NCBI GenBank assembly: GCA_023436825.1
Contig: JAEZHS010000438.1
Span: forward strand, 1 to 10,642
Length of the DNA: 10,642 bases
Direction of reading: 5' to 3'
Origin: Pseudomonadota bacterium
GTDB taxonomy: Bacteria > Pseudomonadota > Alphaproteobacteria > Reyranellales > Reyranellaceae
The notes below the pieces were generated by a model. It ran no database searches. It was not told where the DNA came from and worked only from the letters and a program-made list of their open reading frames with translations. The translations under genes were made by a program, and so were the position numbers. This document shows positions 1 to 6,402 of the stretch, piece after piece (position 1 is the stretch's first letter; each line of letters starts with the position of its first letter).

Positions 1-1040
1 GGGGCGGCGGCCCGGGCCTGGTCGATCTCGAGCACAAGGCTGCCGTGAAAGCCGGCATCCCCATCCACTACCAGACCGCGGCGGTCTCGCTGATCGAGGA
101 GGACGGCGTGGTGCGCGGCGTCATCGCTCGCCACAAGGGCCGCAAGGTCAGGATCGGCGCCAAGGCGGTCGTGCTGGCCTGCGGCGGCTTCGAGAGCAAC
201 GCGGAGATGCGCACGCGCTATCTCGGCCCGACCTGGGACCTCGCCAAGGTGCGCGGCACCCGCTTCAACACCGGCGCCGGCATCAACATGGCGCTGGCGA
301 TCGGCGCCAAGCCGCACGGCAACTGGTCGGGCGGCCACGCGGTCGGCTGGGACATGAACGCGCCGGAGTTCGGCGACCTCGAGGTCGGCGACAATTTCCA
401 GAAGCACTCCTACCCGCTCGGCATCATGGTCAATGCCAACGGGCTGCGCTTCGTCGACGAGGGCGCCGACTTCCGCAACTACACCTACGCCAAGTACCGC
501 GCGGTGATCCTGAGCCAGCCGCAGCAGTTCGCGTGGCAGATCTTCGATGCCAAGGTGCTCGACAAGCTGCGCGACGAATACCGCATCAAGCGCATGACCA
601 AGGTGCGCGCCGACACGATCGAGGAGCTGGCCAGGAAGCTCGAGGGCGTGAACGCGGAGCAGTTCCTCAAGACCATCAAGGAATGGAACGCCGCGGTCAT
701 GATCGAGGTGCCGTTCAATCCCGCCATCAAGGACGGCCGCTCGACGCGCGGCCTCGCGGTGCCCAAGAGCAACTGGGCCAACACGATCGACCAGCCGCCG
801 TTCGAGGCCTACGCCGTGACCTGCGGCCTCACCTTCACCTTCGGCGGGCTGAAGATCACCAACCAGGGCGAGGTCGAGAGCACCGACGGCCCGCCGATCC
901 CCGGCCTGTTCGCCGCGGGCGAGCTGGTCGGCGGGTTGTTCTATCACAACTATCCCGGCGGCACCGGCCTGGTGTCGGGCGCCGTGCTCGGCAAGCTCGC
1001 CGGCGACGGCGCCGGGCGGTACGTTCAGGGCAAGAACTAG
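1..1040 (+). CDS. tcuA: TcuA-like FAD-dependent tricarballylate dehydrogenase, 5'-truncated
   Basis: This is the C-terminal part of a flavoprotein of the fumarate reductase/succinate dehydrogenase flavoprotein superfamily, closest in recalled motifs to TcuA/CobZ, which oxidises tricarballylate to cis-aconitate in the cytoplasm. The frame is open from base 3 and reads GGGPGLVDLEHKAA before the GTG at 45, so the true start and the N-terminal dinucleotide-binding GxGxxG lie outside the window. Visible from the GTG are VVLACGGFESN (about residues 42-52), GNWSGGHAVGWD (92-103), GLRFVDEGADFRNYTYAKY (133-151), and the C-terminal FAD-binding block FTFGGLKI...GLFAAGELVGG...NYPGGTGL, where the flavin is normally gripped. 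It ends 13 bases before the convergent crotonase gene. The tricarballylate substrate is inferred from family resemblance; a related 3-ketosteroid or fumarate-type dehydrogenase is possible. No TcuB or TcuC partner is seen in the window. Confidence 0.8.
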   Translation, partial: GGGPGLVDLEHKAAVKAGIPIHYQTAAVSLIEEDGVVRGVIARHKGRKVRIGAKAVVLACGGFESNAEMRTRYLGPTWDLAKVRGTRFNTGAGINMALAIGAKPHGNWSGGHAVGWDMNAPEFGDLEVGDNFQKHSYPLGIMVNANGLRFVDEGADFRNYTYAKYRAVILSQPQQFAWQIFDAKVLDKLRDEYRIKRMTKVRADTIEELARKLEGVNAEQFLKTIKEWNAAVMIEVPFNPAIKDGRSTRGLAVPKSNWANTIDQPPFEAYAVTCGLTFTFGGLKITNQGEVESTDGPPIPGLFAAGELVGGLFYHNYPGGTGLVSGAVLGKLAGDGAGRYVQGKN

Positions 1041-1053
1041 GACACCGGGCCGA

Positions 1054-1815
1054 TCAGCGCCCCTTCCAGTTCGGCTGCCGCTTTTCGGCGAAGGCGCGCG
1101 GCCCTTCCTGTGCGTCCTCGCTGAGGTACACGGGCTCGAAAAGGTGGCGGCCGGCGCGCAGGGCCGCCGAACGGCCCATCTCCGTCGACAGGTAGACCAG
1201 CTCGCGGGCGGCGCGCACGGTGAGCGGGGCATTGCTCACGATGGTCTGAGCCAGCTCCAGCGCAGCCGCGCGCAGGCGGTCGGGCGGGACCACGACATTG
1301 ACGTAGCCGAGCTCGTAGGCGCGCTGCGCGCCGAGCGGCTTGGCGGTCAGCAGCAGCTCCATGACGATCCGTTGCGGCAGCATGTGGATGAGCGGCGTGG
1401 CCCACGGCACGCCGCGTCCGACCTTCGGCTCGGTGATCGCGAAGGAGGCGTTCTCGCTGGCCACGCAGAGGTCGCACATCTGCGCGAACAGCCAGCCGCC
1501 GGCATAGGCGACGCCGTTGACGGCGGCGATCACGGGCTTGCTGACGTGAATGTTGTCGCCAAGTACCGGAATGAAGTCGCGCGGCGGCACCCTGAGGCCC
1601 GTGGCGGCCGCCTCCTTGAGATCCATGCCGGCGCAGAACGCCCTCTCCCCGCTGCCCGTCAGGATCGCGACCTTCAGGGCATCGTCCTGCTCGAAGCGCT
1701 TCCAGGCTTCGGCCAGGCCGTGGCGGATGCCCGAATTGATGGCGTTGAGCTGGGCGGGACGGTTCAGCGTCACGATCGCGACCGCCCCTTCGGCCTCGAA
1801 CAGCACGTCGGACAT
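1054..1815 (-). CDS. CaiD-like enoyl-CoA hydratase/isomerase (crotonase family)
   Basis: A 253-residue crotonase-fold protein, a normal length for the family, acting on CoA thioesters in the cytoplasm. The first oxyanion-hole segment is FCAGMDLKEA (60-69, Ala62) and the second is GVAYAGGWLFAQMCDL (101-116, Gly106). Aligned with rat mitochondrial crotonase, Glu164 is kept as Glu129 (FAITEP), but the Glu144 position is Leu109, so one of the two hydratase glutamates is missing. The C-terminal SEDAQEGPRAFAEKR...WKGR closely resembles carnitinyl-CoA dehydratase CaiD, although E. coli CaiD keeps the glutamate. The start ATG has an AAGGGAGG Shine-Dalgarno at 1823-1830, 7 bases upstream. It is the last gene of a minus-strand operon, 36 bases after the Bug gene. 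Its reaction is uncertain: isomerase, decarboxylase or a modified hydratase are all possible. Confidence 0.88.
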   Translation of the reverse strand: MSDVLFEAEGAVAIVTLNRPAQLNAINSGIRHGLAEAWKRFEQDDALKVAILTGSGERAFCAGMDLKEAAATGLRVPPRDFIPVLGDNIHVSKPVIAAVNGVAYAGGWLFAQMCDLCVASENASFAITEPKVGRGVPWATPLIHMLPQRIVMELLLTAKPLGAQRAYELGYVNVVVPPDRLRAAALELAQTIVSNAPLTVRAARELVYLSTEMGRSAALRAGRHLFEPVYLSEDAQEGPRAFAEKRQPNWKGR

Positions 1816-1851
1816 GTTTCAGCCTCCCTTCGATTGCGTCTCCCCCTCGCT

Positions 1852-2817
1852 TCAGGTCAGGGAGATTCCCAGCGCGCCGATCAGCTCTGCGTAGCGCTCG
1901 TTCTGCGTCTTCATCATAGCGAAGAAATCGGTCGCCGAGACGTCGAGCGGCGAGACGCCGCCCTTGCGCAGCTGGGAAATGAATTCCGGATCCCGGATCG
2001 CCGTTCGGCTAGCGCTTCTCAGCTCGTCGAGATAGGGAGCCGGCGCTTTGATTGGGGCAAGGAGGCCGCAGAAGATCGTCAGCGGATTGGGCTCCCCGAA
2101 ACCCGCTTCGTCCGCAGTCGGCGTATCGGGGAAGGCCTCCTCGCGCTGCGGTCCGAAAACGGCCAGCGGGCGCAACTGCCCGGCCTGCACGCGCGGCGCG
2201 GCGGCGAACGGCGTGTCGACGGCGACGTCGACCTCGCCCCCCATCACCGCCATGCTTCCTTCCGGAAGGCTGCGGTACGGCACGTGCGTCAGGTCCACGC
2301 CGTACCGCTTCTTGAACCGCTCCATCTGCAGCTGCGAGTAGGTGCCGACGCCGTTCGTCGCATAGGTGAGCTTCCCCGGGTTGGCCTTGGCATGGCTGAC
2401 GAGATCCTTCAGCGTCTTGAACGGATGGTCCTGGCGGACCACCCACACTGCCGACGTCGTGAACAGCGGCGTGACCGGGGCGAAGTCCTTGATGGGGTCG
2501 TAGCCGGGGTTCTTGTAGACATGGGCGGCGATGAGGAAGGTGTTGCTCACGACCAGCAGCGAGGACTCCGGAGCGCCGCGCAGGACGGTCTGAGCGGCGA
2601 TCAGGCCGCCCGCGCCGGGCTTGTTGGCGACGATGACGGTGCGCTTCAGCAACGGCGCCGCCTTGTTCGCGTACATGCGGGCCACGATGTCGTTGAGGCC
2701 GCCCGCGCCGAATGGACCGACGATCGTGAGCAGGTTGTCCTGCTGGGCATGCAGACCGCGGGCGGCGCCGAGCGCCATGCCGACGGCGGCGCCGATGAGG
2801 ACACTTCTTCTTTTCAC
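1852..2817 (-). CDS. Bug/TctC-family periplasmic solute-binding protein (first copy)
   Basis: A 321-residue extracytoplasmic solute receptor of the Bug (TctC) family, which binds carboxylates for tripartite tricarboxylate transporters or acts as a sensor. The protein starts with KRR and a hydrophobic stretch, then a likely signal-peptidase site after LHA (residue 24). The first Bug loop follows as IVGPFGAGGLNDIVARM (about 30-46) and the second as KLTYATNGVGTYSQLQMERF with VDLTHVPYR near residues 152-180. The GTG start at 2817 is chosen because AGGGAGGT lies just upstream and the signal peptide then begins properly. An upstream extension to 2910 would add an arginine-rich tail and overlap the dioxygenase gene. 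It sits 28 bases after the dioxygenase and 36 before the crotonase, so one transcript is likely. No TctA or TctB membrane genes are nearby. The ligand is unknown. Confidence 0.9.
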   Translation of the reverse strand: MKRRSVLIGAAVGMALGAARGLHAQQDNLLTIVGPFGAGGLNDIVARMYANKAAPLLKRTVIVANKPGAGGLIAAQTVLRGAPESSLLVVSNTFLIAAHVYKNPGYDPIKDFAPVTPLFTTSAVWVVRQDHPFKTLKDLVSHAKANPGKLTYATNGVGTYSQLQMERFKKRYGVDLTHVPYRSLPEGSMAVMGGEVDVAVDTPFAAAPRVQAGQLRPLAVFGPQREEAFPDTPTADEAGFGEPNPLTIFCGLLAPIKAPAPYLDELRSASRTAIRDPEFISQLRKGGVSPLDVSATDFFAMMKTQNERYAELIGALGISLT

Positions 2818-2820
2818 CGT

Positions 2821-2828
2821 ACCTCCCT
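2821..2828 (-). promoter_or_regulatory. Shine-Dalgarno that fixes the GTG start of the first Bug gene
   Basis: AGGGAGGT reads towards the GTG at 2817, 3 bases away (4 from the GGAGG core). The next in-frame upstream candidates have no comparable site and would remove the signal peptide from the N-terminus, so this site decides the start. Confidence 0.7.
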
Positions 2829-2845
2829 GAGACTGGCCGCGTGCG

Positions 2846-3772
2846 TCAGGCCATCGCTTCGACGACCTGTCGCGACGGCGTCGGCGCGGTCGCCGGCTCC
2901 TCCGCGTCATTCAGGCCGCGCACCCCAGCGCCGACGACGGTCGCGCGGAGCATCCGGCGCACGGCCGGATAATAGTCCTGCACCGCGTAATGCTGCGTCG
3001 CGCGATTGTCCCAGAAGGCGATCGTGTTCGGCCTCCAGCGCAGCCTCACCTGAAACTCGGGCTGCGCGGCCTGGACGAACAGGTAGTTCATCAGCCTGTT
3101 CGCCTCGAGCGCGAAGTCCGCGCCGATCCCGCGCTCGCGCTTCTGCGTGTAGTTGCTGAAGTGCGCGGTGAAGCCCTGGTTGACGTACAGGATCCTCTCG
3201 CCGGTCTCGGGATGGATCGCGACGACGGGATGCTCCTGCGCCGGGAACTCGCGACCGAGCTGCCGCCGCTTCTCCGGCGAGTGGTCGCCGCCGAACGAGT
3301 GGGCGATGTCGTGCATGGCGTAGAGGCCTTCGCACACCGCCTTCACGCGGTCGGGCAGCCGCTCGTAGGCGAGCACCATGTTCGACCAGATCGTATCGCC
3401 GCCCACGGACGGACATTCGATGCAGCGCAGGATCGACGCCATCGACGGCCGCTGGCGCCACGTCGTGTCGGCGTGGAAGATGTTCTCGTTGGCCGGGCGG
3501 TGGCTTCCGCGATCGAGCACGACGAGCTCGGCGTGCTCCGGGTGGTGGCGCAGCACGGGATGGACCTCGAGCTCGCCGAAGGAACGCGCGAATGCGACCT
3601 GCGCCCCGGCGGAGATGTCCTGGTCCCGGAAGAACAGCACCTTGTGCTTCAGCAGGGCTTGCCGGATCGCCGCGATCAACGCCGGATCGGCGGCGGCAGT
3701 CTCGAGATTGACGCCGTGAATCTCCGCGCCCAGCGCGGGAGAGACAGGCTCGATGCTCAATGTCCCCGGCAT
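2846..3772 (-). CDS. TauD/TfdA-family Fe(II)/2-oxoglutarate dioxygenase
   Basis: A 308-residue cytoplasmic non-haem iron oxygenase that would couple decarboxylation of 2-oxoglutarate to hydroxylation of an organic substrate. The facial triad is visible: H100-A-D102 in NIFHADTTW and distal H261 in FWDNRATQHYAVQDYY. Arg272 and Arg276 (RRMLRATV) fit the 2-oxoglutarate carboxylate clamp, and GGDTIWSN (124-131) is the conserved strand after the HxD. These positions nearly match E. coli TauD (H99, D101, H255, R270), which supports the ATG at 3772 with AGGAAGGA 8 bases upstream. An upstream GTG at 3814 would add 14 residues but has no ribosome-binding site. It is the first gene of the dioxygenase-Bug-crotonase operon, divergent from a TetR gene. 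The substrate (taurine, a sulfonate, an aryloxy acid or a betaine) cannot be assigned from sequence. Confidence 0.92.
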   Translation of the reverse strand: MPGTLSIEPVSPALGAEIHGVNLETAAADPALIAAIRQALLKHKVLFFRDQDISAGAQVAFARSFGELEVHPVLRHHPEHAELVVLDRGSHRPANENIFHADTTWRQRPSMASILRCIECPSVGGDTIWSNMVLAYERLPDRVKAVCEGLYAMHDIAHSFGGDHSPEKRRQLGREFPAQEHPVVAIHPETGERILYVNQGFTAHFSNYTQKRERGIGADFALEANRLMNYLFVQAAQPEFQVRLRWRPNTIAFWDNRATQHYAVQDYYPAVRRMLRATVVGAGVRGLNDAEEPATAPTPSRQVVEAMA

Positions 3773-3780
3773 GTCCACGG

Positions 3781-3788
3781 TCCTTCCT
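3781..3788 (-). promoter_or_regulatory. Shine-Dalgarno for the dioxygenase ATG at 3772
   Basis: AGGAAGGA lies 8 bases before ATG 3772. It favours that start over GTG 3814, whose upstream sequence is pyrimidine- and AT-rich and has no such site. Confidence 0.65.
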
Positions 3789-3805
3789 CGTTTGGTCGGA
3801 ACGAG

Positions 3806-3846
3806 GTAAATCACCTGGCTTAAAAGGAGTAAATCACATGTCTTAA
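3806..3846. repeat. Two-copy 18-base direct repeat, candidate TetR operator
   Basis: GTAAATCAC-N-TG-N-CTTAA occurs at 3806-3823 and 3829-3846, with 16 of 18 bases identical and a 23-base period. It lies in the spacer between the divergent dioxygenase and TetR genes, in the most AT-rich stretch of the window, where both promoters should be. On the minus strand each unit reads TTAAG-N-CA-N-GTGATTTAC. The 23-base period equals a -35 to -10 hexamer spacing (6+17), so the repeats may overlap the operon promoter. Repeats are seen directly; operator function is inferred. Confidence 0.7.
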
Positions 3847-3859
3847 TTTTCTAAGTCGA

Positions 3860-3888
3860 TTGCCCTATTCCTCTGTGCCGGCTAGGCT
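3860..3888 (+). promoter_or_regulatory. Weak candidate promoter for the TetR gene
   Basis: TTGCCC at 3860-3865 (4 of 6 to the -35 consensus) and TAGGCT at 3883-3888 (3 of 6 to the -10) are separated by exactly 17 bases. If used, transcription would begin only a few bases before ATG 3899, which would fit the lack of a Shine-Dalgarno there. In GC-rich DNA such matches arise easily by chance, so this is tentative. Confidence 0.25.
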
Positions 3889-3898
3889 TTCGTCGGAC

Positions 3899-4654
3899 AT
3901 GGCAAAACCCGGATCGACCCGACGCCCGTCTCCCTCGGACGCAAAGGCGGCGGCCCGCCATCAGGCGCGCGCGGCTTCCAGCAGTTCCGACGTTCTCCTG
4001 TCGACAGCCGAGCGGCTGTATGCCGAGCGCGGGCTGGACGGTGTCTCGCTGCGCGAGATCGCCCGCGAGGCGGAGCAGAAGAACAACTCCGCCCTGCACT
4101 ATCACTTCGGATCGAAGGAAGCCCTGCTCGACGCCATCATCCGGCTTCGCATGCGGGAGGTCGATGCGCTGCGTAACGACTATCTCGACGAATGCGAGGT
4201 GCAGGGCCGCACCGACCTGCGCGCCGCCGTGGAGGCGCTGGTAAGGCCGCTTGCGCACGGCCTCCTCGCATCGCGGCCCAACCATTACAACCGTTTTCTC
4301 GCCGCCGCCCAGATACACCCCGACATCGACCTGACGGCACATGCCAGCGAGGAAGCGCAGCGCGGGTTCCGGCGCGTCTACGCCAAGCTCGAGCGGGCGC
4401 TGCCCCACCTGCCGGCGGCGGTGCTGCGGCAGCGCTATCTCACCGGCATCGCGCTGATCACCTTCAGCCTGGCGGATTTCGAAAGGATCAAGGCCCGCAA
4501 GTTCCGCGAAAGCCGCGGCTTCGACATGTCGCGTGCGATCGAGAACCTGATCGACATGATCGCCGGGGCGCTCGCCGCGCCCGTGTCGGAGCAGGTCAGA
4601 TCCCGCCTGGACGCCGTCGAAACGGCGTCCCGGACCAGGCGCGGACGCTCCTGA
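3899..4654 (+). CDS. TetR/AcrR-family transcriptional regulator
   Basis: A 251-residue DNA-binding regulator. A polar, disordered-looking tail (residues 1-30) precedes the TetR N-terminal domain: DVLLSTAERLYAERG (31-45), then the helix-turn-helix GVSLREIAREAEQKNNSALH (48-67) and YHFGSKEALLDAI (68-80), the classic end of the recognition region. The helical ligand-binding part (about 85-230) has no assignable ligand. ATG 3899 is chosen because it opens a typical N-terminus, but no clear Shine-Dalgarno precedes it; in-frame GTG 3875 or TTG 3860 are weaker alternatives. It is divergent from the dioxygenase operon across a 126-base spacer with direct repeats, so it probably controls that operon and itself. 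The second Bug gene follows 108 bases downstream in the same direction. In that gap I see no strong terminator. Confidence 0.93.
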   Translation: MAKPGSTRRPSPSDAKAAARHQARAASSSSDVLLSTAERLYAERGLDGVSLREIAREAEQKNNSALHYHFGSKEALLDAIIRLRMREVDALRNDYLDECEVQGRTDLRAAVEALVRPLAHGLLASRPNHYNRFLAAAQIHPDIDLTAHASEEAQRGFRRVYAKLERALPHLPAAVLRQRYLTGIALITFSLADFERIKARKFRESRGFDMSRAIENLIDMIAGALAAPVSEQVRSRLDAVETASRTRRGRS

Positions 4655-4762
4655 CCGCAGGCGAGGGCGGGCTACCCCCATTGGCATTCGGCCCACCGGA
4701 GATGCTATGGGGCAATACGATCCCTTGCTACCCTCGTCTTTGACGGGCACCCGGAGGAAACG

Positions 4763-5740
4763 ATGAAGACCATTACACGCCGCAGCACCGTGGCCCTCGG
4801 TTCGACGGCGCTGCTCCTGCCCCGCCTGGCGCGCGCCCAGGCGACATGGCCGAGCGGGCCGGTCACCTTCGTGGTCGGCTATGCCGCGGGCGGCGGCGCC
4901 GACATCAACGCGCGCGAGCTCGCCAACATCGAATCGCCGATGATCGGCCAGCAGATCGTGGTCGACAACAAGGGCGGCGCCGCCGGCAGCGTCGGCGCGC
5001 GCGTCGTCGCCGCCGCCAAGCCCGACGGCCAGACGCTGTTCTATGCCGTCGGCACCAACGTCATCATCAATCCATGGGTGCAGAAGGGCATGATCGACAC
5101 GCTCGCCACCCTGGCGCCGATCTGCCAGACCACGGACTACCAGTATGTTCTGGCGGTGAACCCCAAGGTGCCGGCCAACACGGCGGCCGAGCTGGTGGCG
5201 CTGGGCAAGAAGGAGCCCGACAAGCTCACCTTCTCGTCGTCCGGAGTCGGCGGCAACAATCACCTGGCGGGCGCGCTGTTCGCCGAGGCGGCCGGCATCA
5301 AGATCACGCATGTGCCTTACAAGGGCACGGGCCCGGCGCTGGCCGACGTGATCAGCGGCGTCATCACCATGAACTTCTCCTCGCTGCCGCCGGCCGTCGG
5401 CCAGGTCAAGGCCGGCAACCTCAAGGCTCTGGCGGTGACCGGAGATCGGCGCATCAAGTCGCTGCCCGACGTGCCGACGCTCAAGGAACAGGGCATCGAC
5501 GTCGTGGTGAACGGCTGGCACGGCTTGTTCGGGCCGGCCAAGACGCCCGACGCCATCCTCGACAAGATCGCCGCCGACACAAAGGCGGCGATGAAGGACC
5601 CGCGCTGGGAGCAGGCGCTCGCCAAGGACGGCCTCGAGATGCCGCCCGACCGCACGCGCGCCCAGTTCGCCAAGTTCGTCGCCGACGAGCATGCCTTCTG
5701 GGGCAAGAAGCTCAAGGAGCTCAAGGTCGAGATGGAGTGA
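4763..5740 (+). CDS. Bug/TctC-family periplasmic solute-binding protein (second copy)
   Basis: A 325-residue extracytoplasmic carboxylate-binding receptor of the Bug family. The start ATG is preceded by GGAGGAAACG, a good ribosome-binding site. The signal peptide spans MKTITRRS, a hydrophobic ALGSTALLL and a cleavage site after ARA (residue 25). The RR pair gives only a poor match to a Tat motif, so Sec export is equally possible. Mature landmarks are FVVGYAAGGGADINAREL, VVDNKGGAAGSVGARVVA and KLTFSSSGVGGNNHLAGALF with ITHVPYKGTGPAL, the two Bug ligand loops. It is clearly divergent from the first Bug protein, so a recent tandem duplication is unlikely. It lies between the TetR regulator and the thioesterase on the same strand. 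Ligand unknown; no transporter membrane subunit is present. Confidence 0.92.
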   Translation: MKTITRRSTVALGSTALLLPRLARAQATWPSGPVTFVVGYAAGGGADINARELANIESPMIGQQIVVDNKGGAAGSVGARVVAAAKPDGQTLFYAVGTNVIINPWVQKGMIDTLATLAPICQTTDYQYVLAVNPKVPANTAAELVALGKKEPDKLTFSSSGVGGNNHLAGALFAEAAGIKITHVPYKGTGPALADVISGVITMNFSSLPPAVGQVKAGNLKALAVTGDRRIKSLPDVPTLKEQGIDVVVNGWHGLFGPAKTPDAILDKIAADTKAAMKDPRWEQALAKDGLEMPPDRTRAQFAKFVADEHAFWGKKLKELKVEME

Positions 5741-5785
5741 TCGCCGACTGATCAGGTCCGCTTTCCGCCAGCGTGCCCGGGCGCG

Positions 5786-5807
5786 CATGGGCTAAGCAAA
5801 GCCCATG
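5786..5807 (+). promoter_or_regulatory. Perfect 8-bp stem enclosing the thioesterase start codon
   Basis: CATGGGCT (5786-5793) and AGCCCATG (5800-5807) are exact reverse complements around a 6-base loop, AAGCAA. The second arm ends with the ATG (5805-5807) of the hotdog thioesterase. There is no Shine-Dalgarno in the preceding bases, and an in-frame TAA at 5793-5795 rules out a start further upstream. In RNA the stem would hide the start codon. There is no following T-run, so it is not a typical intrinsic terminator of the Bug gene. Confidence 0.55.
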
Positions 5808-6287
5808 ACAGAAAGCACGAAGGCGAAACGCTACGGCGTCGTCAGTTCCGAGGAGCAGGCCGCCCTGACCGGACTCGAGTTCGTCCAGGGGCTCGTGGAC
5901 GGCGCGCTGCCGCTCAACAGCATGGCCCGCACGCTGGGTTACGACATCGTCGAAGCCTCTCCCGGCAGGGTCGTCGTTGCCGCCACACCGACCGATGATC
6001 TGCTGAATCCCGCGGGCACCGTCCACGGCGGGTTCGCGGCGACGCTGCTCGACAGCTGCATGGGCCTCGCCGTCTGGTCGGCCACCGAAAAGGGCTTCGG
6101 CTCGACGACGCTCGAATTCAAGATCTCGTTCGTCCGGCCGATCACGCCGGACACCGGTCCGATCCGCGCCGAGGGCACGGTGCTGACGATAGGCCGCCGC
6201 GTCGGCACCGCCGAAGGGCGTCTGACCGACGCCAGCGGCCGCCTGCTGGTGCACGCGACGACGACGTGCCTGATATTCGAGCGCTAG
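5805..6287 (+). CDS. PaaI-type hotdog-fold acyl-CoA thioesterase
   Basis: A 160-residue cytoplasmic protein of the PaaI/hotdog thioesterase family, hydrolysing acyl- or aryl-CoA to the acid and free CoA. The hallmark is LLNPAGTVHGGFAATLLDS (66-84): Asn68, HGG at 74-76 and Asp83, nine residues after the histidine as in PaaI, where that Asp is catalytic. The central sheet follows with TTLEFKISFVRPI (101-113) and GTVLTIGRRVGTAEGRL (124-140), and the last strand is LLVHATTTCLIF. About 35 N-terminal residues precede the fold. ATG 5805 is the only plausible start because a stop lies just upstream in frame. It sits 64 bases after the Bug gene and converges on the membrane-protein gene. With the nearby crotonase it suggests CoA-ester turnover. 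Substrate unknown. Confidence 0.92.
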   Translation: MTESTKAKRYGVVSSEEQAALTGLEFVQGLVDGALPLNSMARTLGYDIVEASPGRVVVAATPTDDLLNPAGTVHGGFAATLLDSCMGLAVWSATEKGFGSTTLEFKISFVRPITPDTGPIRAEGTVLTIGRRVGTAEGRLTDASGRLLVHATTTCLIFER

Positions 6288-6402
6288 AACGGGTTGACCT
6301 TAGCTCGAATCACCTCGTCGTCTCGACCAAGGCCCGAAGGTCCCTCCGCTTCGCGCTTCGCGTTCCGGTCAGGATGACGAAGCTAGCCAAAGTCATCAGG
6401 CT
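6288..6402. other. Convergent intergenic spacer with low-complexity GCTTCGC repeat
   Basis: This 115-base gap lies between the convergent ends of the thioesterase and the GT-C-like gene. It holds a tandem GCTTCGC pair (6348-6361) inside a stretch reading GTCGTCTCGACC (about 6317-6328) to GGTCAGGATGAC (6367-6378). That layout resembles the short non-coding intergenic repeats scattered in many alphaproteobacterial genomes, from memory and not checked. I found no convincing intrinsic terminator: a 4-bp AGCC/GGCT pairing near 6384-6401 is too short. Confidence 0.35.

Noticed and set aside
1041..1063. GGGC/GCCC hairpin as a bidirectional terminator between convergent genes
   Set aside because: Only four pairs with an 8-base loop, partly inside the crotonase coding end, and no T-run on either strand.
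1144..3159. A 671-codon open frame on the plus strand
   Set aside because: It runs antisense to the crotonase, the first Bug gene and the dioxygenase, all with clear motifs. Its translation is arginine-, glutamine- and alanine-rich low complexity typical of antisense frames in GC-rich DNA.
4681..4711. TTGGCA...TATGGG as a promoter for the second Bug gene
   Set aside because: The spacer is 19 bases and the -10 matches only 3 of 6; this is no better than chance in the TetR-Bug gap.
4675..4711. CCCCAT/ATGGGG inverted repeat as a terminator after the TetR gene
   Set aside because: The arms are about 6 bases with a loop of over 20 bases and no T-run follows, so a stable terminator is unlikely.
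4763..4840. Tat signal peptide on the second Bug protein
   Set aside because: The TRRSTV context lacks the usual phenylalanine and lysine after the twin arginines, and Bug proteins are generally Sec-exported; it cannot be claimed from sequence.
3851..5788. A 645-codon open frame on the minus strand
   Set aside because: It is antisense to the TetR and second Bug genes and crosses their spacer. The translation is His-, Arg- and Asp-rich with no recognisable domain or ribosome-binding site.
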